IMG/VR virus record: IMGVR_UViG_3300021425_000070 | Coordinates: 1-41,263 of that record | DNA from: a virus | Reading direction: 5' to 3' (one strand) | DNA: 41,263 bases | Shown here: positions 20,565 through 32,500 of the stretch, in pieces | How the letters are laid out: each line of letters starts with the position of its first letter | Position numbering within the stretch: position 1 is the first letter of the stretch | Notes under the pieces: model-generated | The model's input: only the letters and a program-made list of their open reading frames with translations | Told to the model about the DNA's origin: nothing | Databases searched by the model: none | Program-made: the position numbers and the translations under genes

Positions 20565-23500
20565 TTAACCAATGGTTCTTACATAAATTGACTGGTCAAT
20601 ACCGTCTCCTGGAATCTCAGCTGGGATAATGTGATCAACTTCGGAACTTCTGACACCCCTTGTAACACCAGTGAATGTGTTTCCAGAAATTCCAGTATAA
20701 GTAACTTCTTCAAGATTTCCATTGGTCTCATTACCAATCAATAATGTTCCTGATGTTGGCCATAGAGAGTTTGGACCATCTAGAACAGTAGAGACTGTAA
20801 TTGTAGTTTCTCCAATCAATAGATTAGATTGTAGTTTTGTTCCTAATTCGTTGATTGATGGGAATCCAAGGTTAAATGGTTCATTCTCTACGTTAAGACT
20901 TGAATCTAGTCTAGAGACGAAGTTTTCAATTTGCTCGGAACCAAGTAGTTCAAATAGTGAACCATTAATGTTTAGAGAACCATTAGAAACAAAGGCATTT
21001 TCCTGGAACATTTTAAACGTCATTCCTAGTGTGGTTCCTAGATACTTGCTATCAGGAACGAACGAATCAGCAATACCAGTTACAAATTCACTTACTCTCT
21101 TAACTTCAGCTTCTAGGGTGAGAGATTCTAGATCCTTATCATTTCTATGGAAGACAACTGTTTCTGTCTTGTCAGTCTCAAAGGTGACGATAAATTCATC
21201 CAACCAGAAGTATCTGGTGTTATTGTATCTAAAGTCAACTGTTTCAAGTCTGTTCTGAATTTCGATGTCTTCTTTTCTGACAATTTCACGCTTAACAGCA
21301 ATGATACCACCATCGTTGACGCTAACAAACTCAGTGAAGACTGCTGGATCCTCAAGGAAGAATGTCTTGGGAAGCTCGGATTTCTTGACGTAATCATTGA
21401 AGTTAGTAATGATACTAACCATTCCGGTGTCGCCATAGAAACCTTCGGTTGGATCTGGGGTATCGCCAAGGAGATGCTGGTTAGGATAGAATCTAGTAAT
21501 ATCCTTTCTGACAGTGTAGTCAGTGTAGCTGATTCTGATCGTGTTGTAACGATCAAGAGTTTCAATTTCAACGTTGACGATAGAAACATCAACTTCACTG
21601 AGGAACTCAACGAATAGTGGTGGATCGGGAGTTGGGGATTCTGGATCTGGGATTTCATCCAAGTTAATAAAGACTTGACCAGACATTGTGGCAAATCCAT
21701 AGAAACCTTCTGTTGGATCTGGATCACCATTGTCAAGTAGATGCTCGTTAGGATAGAAGCGTGTAACTTCTTTAACAATCTCAAAGTCTGGATAATCTCT
21801 CTGGATTTGATCTTCTTTTCTTCTCCAGAATTCAACATTAGTTTCATTGCCAGCTAAAGGAGTATCTAAAGACCAAGGTTCTAGAGTAACAGGATCTCTC
21901 ATTACATAACCCTCACGGGTTACGGAACCACCAGACCAGTGATACTTGTACTTAAACGCTTCGGTTTGATCAACAGTAGTGATCGAAGTAGAAGCAATTG
22001 CTCGGACCCAAACATTATTATCAGAATCAAATTCTAATGTAGGAGCTACTACGGCAAATTGTTCAGCAGAATCTGGAGAAAGAGCAAAAGCGTAGAAATT
22101 ACCTTGTGCTTCATTAATTGGTTGATCAGCAAGGATGAAAGTTCTGATATCAATTACAGAATCAACAAAAGGTTCTGGTTGAAGTTCTCTTCTCTGCCAG
22201 AAGTTACCCTTAGTTAAATCACTAACTGAAGGAGTATCGAAAGACCAGTTCCTGAACTGGAAGACTTCAGTCTCATCCCAAATTACTGCTTCAGCAGGAT
22301 TTTTACTTGCTACAACATATTCACCATTTACACGTATTAGTGGGAGGTGTAGTTGATTTCTTGTGTTAGATTGTAGTTCTGTGCCAGCATTTGTCTCATA
22401 TCTAATGGTAAAGATAGACTTATCTTCAATATCAACGAGGAGAGGACCTACTAGATCACTGAATACTTCACCACCAATAATAGTAACATTCTCGACAGGA
22501 TTAATAATTGAGGTAATAAATCCTCTATCAAAGTTCTTGGTTATTCCTGTACCAGCATTTGTATAGAACTTATCATAGATGCGGGAATATTTGTATTCAG
22601 CAGATTTTACCGAATCAATAATGCTTCCTCTCCAGAGTTGAGTAACTCCAGTAAATACTGGTTCTACGAAGTAAACAGTAAGAGTCTCTGGAGATTCTGG
22701 ACCTTCGAAGTAGACTCCTTCAATATTAACAAGAGCTTCTGGTTGAAGAATTAGAGTAATAAATCCTCTATCGAAATTCTTAGTTAGTTCAGTGCCAGCT
22801 TGTGGAGACTCTAGAGATGTTGGGGTTGGATCTCCCTGAGCATAAAGCATTACACCACCCTGAAGGTCTCTAGATCCACCAGACCACCAGTTCTTAATTA
22901 AATTAATTTCTGATTCTTGGAAAGATACTGGAACAGTGCCTGGTTTAGCAACATATTCCCCGTTAACTAACTCTAGACTTGGGTGGAATCTTGTCGCTAG
23001 ATTAGAAACCTGACTGTTGAAGATTCCTTGTTCTTGATATTCAAATCTATTGTTAAATGTGACCTTAGCAATTTCATAATCAATTTCATTCCAGACGTTC
23101 TTAGTCCGGAAGCTTTGATCTGAAGTAACGCTAATATCATAAACAACAGTTTCAGGTCTGATGATAAGAGTAATCTGCTCGGATTCAATGTCTACTGCCG
23201 AAACATTAGCGTCAAATCTCCAAGTGATGATGCTCTTATCTTCAACATCTACAACTACAACATCAAGACCATCGTAAATAAACTCAGCGCCAACAATAGT
23301 GACATTCTCAACTGGAGAAATAATTGAGGTAATAAATCCTCTATCGAAGCTTCTGGATAGTTCAGTGCCAACTTCAAGGTCCTCTGGTCTGATGATTACA
23401 GTATGTTTCTGTTCTACAAGAACTACAGAATCAAGGAATCTATCATATTCAATGAGATTAACAAGTTTAGAATCAGTGTCTGTAATTAGAGTATCAACAA

Positions 23501-26500
23501 TATCGTAAATAAACTCTCCACCAACAATAGTGACATTCTCAACTGGAGAAATAATCTTCGTATACTTAGTATCAAAACCAAGAGTTGCTCCTGGATTAGC
23601 ATCTGGTCTGAGAATGAGACTATACTTCTTCTCTACGAGTTGTACAGAATCAATAATGCTTCCTCTCCAGAGTTGAGTAACTCCTGTGAATACTGGTTCA
23701 GCAAAGTAAACAGTAAGAGTCTCTGGAGATTCTGGACCTTCGAAGTAGACTGCTTGGAGATCAGCAACACTATAAGGTTGGAGAATTAGAGTAATAAATC
23801 CTCTATCAAAGTTCTTAGTTAATCCAGTTCCGACGTTGATATCGTCTAGTTCTAATTCAGATCTTACTTTACTGAATTCTTCTACTTCTAATACACTGCT
23901 GCCAATAAAAGGAGCACGGGCATCATCGTCTTTAACAATCTTAGTCCATCTGAGGTAGACAATAGCTTCAACGAGTAAGTCAATGTCTTCTACCTTGGTA
24001 ATCTGGAGATAATCTTCTTCTAAGGTAGGTGTTGCTGTACGTAATTGAGAAGCAATAAATGCAGAACCTATAGGATTAGGATCAACATCAGCAACAGTTT
24101 CTATTGGAGCAAAAGATCTAATTTCTGTGGCACCGCTGATCTTATCAGCAAATGGCCAAGATTGTTCTGTTGGTACTTTAGCACTGCTGCCAGAGAAGGT
24201 AGCAAGAGCATCATCGTCTTTAACAACCTTAGTCCATCTGAAGAAGACATTAACTGGTAGTTTGATTTCTCTTTCTGTTCTAATAACAAAAGGAATGAAA
24301 TCAACTGAGAATTGAACAGAAACAGGAGATCCCATAAAGATCTCAAGTTCAATAGGAACAATAAGACCAGGAATAGTGTAGACAGCACCGGCCTGGAATT
24401 CAGCAGTAATTCTTCGGATACCAGCGTCTATTTCTAGTATGAGATTTTCTGTAAAGATATCTAATACTTCAATATCCTTAATTCTAGCTTCTGTCTCTTC
24501 TGGTCTAATCCAGTTAACCAGAGGTTGGAAACTAATAGTAAAATCAGAAAGATCAATCTTATTGAATTCAAAAGCTTGGATATATCTGGTGTTGTTATAT
24601 CTAAATGCTTGGTCGATATTATCCCAATAATCAAATGGTCTAATAATCTTTTGAGCTTGATAATCAATAGAAGCAACAGTACCATCAGTTCCTAATGGAA
24701 CATAAGTAACTGGAAGATTCTCTTCGTTAGTGAAGGAAGTTAGAATCCATCTAGAGGCATTACTAATACCGACATCTTCTAGTAATAGAGAAACAATGAT
24801 AGAGATAGATTCAGATTCTACATCGACAACATCAGCACCCAACCATTCGATATCGATACGCTCTAGAGCGACCATTTCATATGGTTCTAAGAATAGAGTA
24901 ACCTGTGTTCTTTCGTGAGCAATAGAAGTTACATCTGCTACTTCTGGCTCGAAGAAAGCAGTAATAAATCTTTCGACCTTCTGTGTTCGAACATCATATA
25001 CTTCATCGAATAGAGTTTCAATTGCTTGCTCTACATCTAGATCACGAACAAAGACACTAATGTCAATATATCTAGCAAATGTAGGAGCAAAGTGATCAGC
25101 TTCCACAGTTCCAAAAGAACCTCTTTCGGTAATGAAGAAACGATCAGTTTCTACCGAATCATATTTTACTGTTTCGTAATCAACTTGTAGATAACCGCTG
25201 GTAGGAATTCCTTGGGTATTTGTTACAAATAAGATGGTATCTCCAATTAAGAAATCAGATTCAAGAGGTAGGAATAGATCAGAAACAGATCCGGATGCAA
25301 CACTACCGAAGAATCTTTCCGTGGTAACAAACTGATATTGGTAATTAACTTCAGTATCATCGGCATTATCTACATAACTTACATTTTCATAATTTTCAAT
25401 TGTTGTTTCTAGAACAAATTGATTCTTATCAAGTGTTTCGAAAGCACGTTCTTCGAATAGTAACGTGACAATATCACGTTCAATCTTAGAAACAACTTCT
25501 TCTTGGAGTTCAACAAATACTAAATCTGGCCAGATATTCTGGGTGATGACAAGCTCTTCGTCGCCACTCATCTCAACCTGAACAATGGTGATTAGTTCAG
25601 GAGAAAGAATAGTAAGATCAGAAACAGAATTAATAAGAGCTATGATACTAGTGACAGATGTATCAATAGAAATAGTGTTGAGTCTAGCAACAGAAACAGT
25701 GTCAATAACTCTATTTTGATTCTTATAATGAGTATAACCTTTTGCTACCACTACAACAGGTGGTAGTTCATATCCAATACCACCATTTAGCAATTCAATG
25801 GAGAATAAACCATTAATAAAGTGAACTACCGCTTTAGCACCGTATCCAGCATTTGTTTGTGGGATGAAGTATAATTTTGGAGCTGCTTTGTAACCTTTAA
25901 CTGTAGTATATCTTGTAGCTTCTGCAGACCATTCTGGTTTGTTCCAGATTAGTTCAGTTACTGTTCCGTTACCATCAATCAGGGCAGCAATACTTAGTCC
26001 TTGACCAGACGCCGGATTTCCATTATATTGGGAAGTTGTAATATTTCCAAAATACTTCTCGGTAATTAAACCGTCTTCATACTCATAAGATTCTACTGTC
26101 GAAGGAACATCTAAAATTCTTCTTCTGCTGGTTTCGCCATCAATAATAATTTCGTCACCAGGATGTAAGAAAGGAAGTGCTTTAGTTCTCTTATAGAAAG
26201 CTTCTTTACTCTTCTTTTTAAACCAAGGAATCTGTGGAATTGAAAGTTGTTTCTCGCCTAAACCATTTTGTGGTTCAGAATATGATAGAGTATAATCACC
26301 ACGGAAAACAAACTCATACTCCTGTTTAGTGTAAGGATCAATCTTTGTATATGTAATAACTCTGTTGTCTAATGCTGTTTCTTGACTCCAGATTTCGTTA
26401 GTAGTAACTTCAAATCTAACAGATCCATCTGGACTTGGTAAAACAGATCTAACTAAACCTAATGTACGTTTTGTACTTTCATCATAAAAATATCTTGTTT

Positions 26501-29500
26501 TTGGTTCTGGTCTAGTAAGAGTAATCTGTACATTACCGTCGCCATTGCTTTCAAGTGCTAGAAGCTCAAGATCGTCAGCATTAGAACCAACAAAGTCAGG
26601 GTTTACAAGAACATCCCCTGGTTTAAATCCATTGTAAGTAAAATCAGGTCCTGTAGGGATAGGAGTGTATCTGAATTTGTCGATTGCTCCTCCTATAAAG
26701 GAGTCAGCACTGTCTTCCTGTTGAGCATAGGTAACTACAAATGGATATCCATATCCACCTTCTGGACCATCAATAACATTAACAGAACCTGTAATAGCAC
26801 CACCACCCATGATTGAATCATAGTAAGTGAATGTCTGACCTAAAGCTTCTGGTTTAATGATTAACCATACACTGGCATAGTCGAAACCTTCTACCCCAGA
26901 TCCTGCTCTCACGACGTTAGCATAAGTTCCATCTAAAGGAATGTTATTAGCAATAGCAGGATCTAGAACTGTAATAGTTCCTAACATATTGGAATGAATA
27001 CCACACTGATAGTAGTATACTCCAGCTGACCCTGGACCGGGAGTCCAGGATACAAAATTAGTTCCTTCGTTAACTGGAGGTGGATTACTTACACTAACGT
27101 CATTAGGAGCAACCCTAATAAACATAGGGTGGTTAGTAAATGTAAGGTCATTACCAAAGGCAATTGTATCACCTTCAAAAATAGTAATGTTTGGATCTTC
27201 TTGATCAACGAAGCTAGTTTGTCTATCACCACCAGTTACCAAGAAGTTATTTGTATCGATATTAGATGTTGATACAATGAATGTTTGTGGGTTAGGTGGT
27301 ACTTCTGATTGTCTTGTAAAGATAAGAGACTGACCAAAAACACTTGGATCACTAATAATAAATCTATAAGTATTACCAGCAATCAAATCCAAATCAGGCA
27401 TTGCTACGCCATCAATGAGGAATTCACCCATGACGCCGCCATTTGTTACATTAAACGTTTGAGTTGGTTGTGGGAAGAATGGAATATCTGTAAACCAACC
27501 TGAGTTTTTCCAGTATCCAGCACCACCATTACTAATAACTGGTACTAGCTCTCCATATACTTGTGATTCTCCCGTTTTTACATACGTTTTAATATTATTG
27601 CCGGAGAAACGACGTTGGTCACTTTGTATATTATCAGTCAGTACAGAAGAATAGAACCAACTAAACTCTTCTCTATCTGGAGTATCAATATTAACAGTAA
27701 TATATCTGCTATACGTATTAGATGGGTTGAAGTTATATGCTGTTAATGTAGCTTCTTCTGTTCTACCAAACAAATAGATAATTTCTACAGTAGGAACAAC
27801 TAAAGTTCCATCTGATAGGAACTCATATGGTAATTGTTCCTTAAAGGTAAGTAAAGATCCAATAATATCATATGAAGTATATGGATTTTGTAAGATATTA
27901 TTAACAAAAACCAGAGCATAGATAGGATCAGGAACATTAATAACTTTTTGATTATCTGTCTTATCTGTTGTTAGGAAAGACTGTCTAGTATAGTTAAATG
28001 GTCCATATGGTCTGGTTGGAATTTGTTTAGTATCAATAGTAGCAGTAAAGTAATTACCTACAGAGTAGATAAAACATTTAGCACCAACACGTACTACGTC
28101 TTCTTCTCTTGGATCTTCATTATCATAGATCTCATCTTGTAATCTTGGTTTTTCTGTAAATAGAATTCTATCTGGTGTTGTGGGGTCTTCAAATCTTTCA
28201 ATTGTATAAGCTTCTCCCCATCTTTGCTTAATACCATCGATTACGACAATTAGGTTCTCATTTTCATCTGTTTTAGTAGGTGAACCGTCTTCCCAATATA
28301 AATCAAACGAAGTCTTGATACTATCAAATTCAGGACTAATATCTTTAACTTTTTTGAAATATTGTTCGTTATAAGTATCACTAATAAATCTTAGATGCTT
28401 ACCATAGAATTTCTGTGGGGGAACATCTTGCCCTTCGGCAACTCGTGGACCAAATGGGGGTTCAGCAAATGTAATTTGAGTGCCATTAGTGGTATAAGAA
28501 ATTCCTGGTTCTTGGATAACACCATCTAACGTAACGAAAATTTGTTCGTCATTGTATGCAGAAATAAGTCCACCATTTCTGGCAACCATAAAGAAAGTAT
28601 CTGTTCCGACTCGTTGTCCAGTATTGGGATCAAGATCTCCATCAAAGTCCGGAGTTAAGTAAAAATCTTGGAAGAATGTCTGAGTTAGATCTACATCAGA
28701 AATGGCAATAGCGCCCTGACCTGTAGTAGCATTGAAATCATCAAATTTAATAATAGAAACAGTGACAACTCTCTTAGCTGTGTAAGTATCAATACCTTGA
28801 ATAAAGGATTCAATTCTAGTGACACTTTCAGACTCGCCCTGAACTGCCTCTGGCATGTGGACAATATTGTCACTGAAAATATTCTTTTCGCCAAATAGTT
28901 GGAAACCAGCTGGGTGAGTAGTTCCTAGAACTAAATCTCTCCACTCTACAATATCAGTCTTTGATTCTACTACATAAGAGTAATCCTGATAGAAGTAAGA
29001 ATCTTGGATTTTGTTTAGATCTTCTCCAATAAAACCTTTAGATGTAGCAAATCTTCCAATATTTTTAATACTTCTAAGTTCTTCTGTAAAATCTGTTACC
29101 AGAACTTCCCTTACGATAGCAGACTGATTACCATTAGTAATTGGTTGACCTACTACAAAAGATCCAGATACATTTTCTACTACTAGTAGATTTCTTCCAA
29201 GTTTCCAACCGCCATCAGATAGTTTTGCTGTAGCTCCACTAAATGGTTGATAAACATCAGCAGCTGGTCTAAAATTACCAATGTCAGACAGAACAAGAAC
29301 TGTTTTACTGCTAAACTTAGGTGTGATAGTGTAGTCGTCGGTAAATCCAAAACCAGATTCGTAAACAGTTACATTCTTAGGACGACCAATAGTTGTTGAT
29401 TTAAAATAAGCTGTTACATCAGACTCTACGATTGTAACATCAGCATAAGTATATCCACTACCAGACTTAATAACATTAACACTAACAAGTTCATTATTAT

Positions 29501-32500
29501 TGCTATATGCTACGGCAGCTGCTCCAGTGCCATCTCCTTCAATGAGAACAAGAGGCTTGGAAAATCTTTTAGCATCACCAACAACAATATTAAAAATTTG
29601 TCCATCAGAAATTATGACGTTTAATTTTGGTTGAAATACTGATGCTGGTCTAACACTAGTAATAATAGGTAAGTTTAATAATGATGATGAACTATTTGTA
29701 ATAGAAATAGCATCAATAGATCCAATAGCAGACTTGGATGTGGTGGTATATGTAATTTCTCCACTACCATCGTACTCTGGAGTGGAATCTAGATTATAAA
29801 TGAATTTAGTAGGTGTGACATAAGTAACTTTTTTCTTTCCGGTTAATGGATCATTAACAATATTAATTTTTGATCCCGAAGTGTCTACACCAAAAGCTTT
29901 AATGAAATAATAGAAAATACTATATCTCAAATCAATTCTTTCTGGATCTTCTGATGGATCTACATCTGGAGCAAAACCAAATCTAATTCTAACAAAAGAG
30001 TTAGGTTGTCCTGGTTCAACGGTGCTAACTTCTTTACCATCTACTAAAATATTATAATTAATACTTGGGGAAATATCCAAGTAGGTATTTGTCATCGAGA
30101 AGTGTGAAGTATCAAACTTATACGAATAGAACTTCTGTACGTCAAGAGTTGGATTTACATCAAAATTATTTTCATTACCTTTAGAAATTTCTAATTTATA
30201 GGCAGGTTCGGTAACATCTACTAAAGTAACAACTTTCTTTGGAACACTCTGGTCAAAGAATACACTATTGTTTTGAAGCTGATTAACTAACGATAAAGTA
30301 TCGTTGTAATCATAGGAAATGATCAAATCTCCTGTTACTTGATCGTAAGAGAAAATATATGGTTGGTTTGCCCCTGTGCCCAGAGGTCGATAATCAGCAT
30401 TTAATCTAAAAGGTGCTTCGTTGAGAGTTACTGGGTTTCCTGCGTAGTGGTTAACTGGTGTTGTTCCCTTTCTACCTCTAACTACTGTTACTGACTTGGA
30501 AATCAAGTTAACAGTTGTAATTTCTACAATTTCAGGACCAACCTGTAAATAATCACCTTGAGATAAATTATTAACATTACTTAGGTATAATACGTTGTTC
30601 TCTGCAGCAAATCCAACATGATCAACTACAAAAGAAAATCTTTGTGTGCTTCCAGGATCAATATTAGTAATTTCTCCACCAGATTCAATAATAGCAAGAA
30701 TATCTTGTGATCTATATCCACTACCTTTATTTGTAATGGTGACAGAAGAAATAGGACCGAAACCACTACCAGATGGGTTACCAACTACAATAGTAGCACG
30801 AGCGTTACCAGGATCCCCAGGAAGACCAATACCTTGTCTTGCTTGTGTAGAATCACGGAATACTAATTCTACATTTTCGTATGTTCCAGAAATATAGGAT
30901 AAACCTGTAGTTAAAACATCACCACTACCAATACCAGTATCTGTAATAATTGAGTTGTGAGATACTGGAACAGTCTTAAGAGTTTGATAAATTCTTTTTC
31001 TTACAAAGAATGTTGTCTCTGTTGTGGATGCATCAGGATTGATATCTACAATAACATCATCACTTACAGAGATACCATGTGGTACTGTTGTTTCCAACAA
31101 AGCAACCTTATCATTGATTTGGAAAATTTCAATATTATCAGACAGGGATGTAATAGTAATAATTTCTGATCTAGAAGTATCAGATAAAGTATTACTCTTG
31201 AGATAGTAATTACTTCCACTCTCAAACGTTCCTGAAATAACTTTAACAGTAAGTGAGTTCTGTCTGTTTGTTGATTCTAATACTTCTCCGGAAGCAACGA
31301 TTGCCTCGGCATCAATATCGATAAGATCAACAGTAGATCCAACAGTATATGTTGATGATTCATCTAAAATAAATTTTAGAACTTTTATATCAGACTGAAT
31401 TACCTCATCTGTGGAAAACTCACCAGAAACATCAGTAAGAATAAATCTATTAGTATTTGAGGCATTTTCTAGAACTATTCCAGTAGCTCCAGTTTCTGTT
31501 TGAGTAATAGTGTCACCACCAAAGAAGTATACTGTATTAACCGTAGAGACATCTAAAACTACTGTCTCTTGTGATTTAATAGAAACAACATCTTTTCCTT
31601 TCAGTGATGATACTGTCGAATCAACTGCTTGCTTGGTATATACCTTACTTCCCACAGCAAAAGTATCAAAAGAATCTTCAACAATAGCACTACTTACAAA
31701 TCCAGATGTAACATCTTTGATTTCTGCTGTTACAGAAGATCCAGCAGAAGTAAAGTCAGCTGACTTTAATCTCTTTACATTTGCTGGAAGATCTTTTTGG
31801 TTAATTGGTGTTCTGTAGTTAGAATCTACAGGAAGTGAGTAGAAGTTTTCTCCTAGGATATATGGGAATTGAGAAACGTTATCAGCATCAATAGTAACGA
31901 AATAAGCGTATACACCTTCTGGATAGTCTGGAGTTACACAGAATCTTCCGTTATTAGCATCTAGCTCGGTTTTTTCGCTATTAATACTTGGAATCCATGT
32001 ATAGTCATCAACAAAAGTTCCTAAAGGATATGTAATAATAGATGGTCCATTAGGTCTGTTTGAATTTAAATTATATCCAGATTCTAATCTAACAATAGCA
32101 CTAGTGGCATCTAGAGGATTTGTGTATCCATAAGGACCATAAATGGGATTGCCATCATAAGCATATCCTAAAATAGGAGAGTGGGCAATAGTAGCAGTCT
32201 CTTCATAGATTCCATTAATACTATCATTTAATCTTCTTCTTAAAGCTTTTGGATTACCAACAACGCCATATCCATATCCATTGTAAGACTCAAATACATA
32301 AGAATTGTTTATATCTACTTTATTTTGAAGTTCCCTAAATCTATTATATGTCCAACGTCTAACACTAGCAGATGCTGTGGCACCAGATCCAGCAGGTAAA
32401 GCAATAGCAGTGGTAAACTGAGAATCGTATAACTTACCGCCTGAAATTTTTACACACTCTTTAATCTGACCGAAATTATCAATGATAGCTTCATACTCAG

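Noticed and set aside
21128-21847. 239-codon minus frame inside the giant gene
   Set aside because: An alternative frame of the same strand, rich in Ser/Leu, with no ribosome binding site. The enclosing frame is continuous over 13.8 kb.
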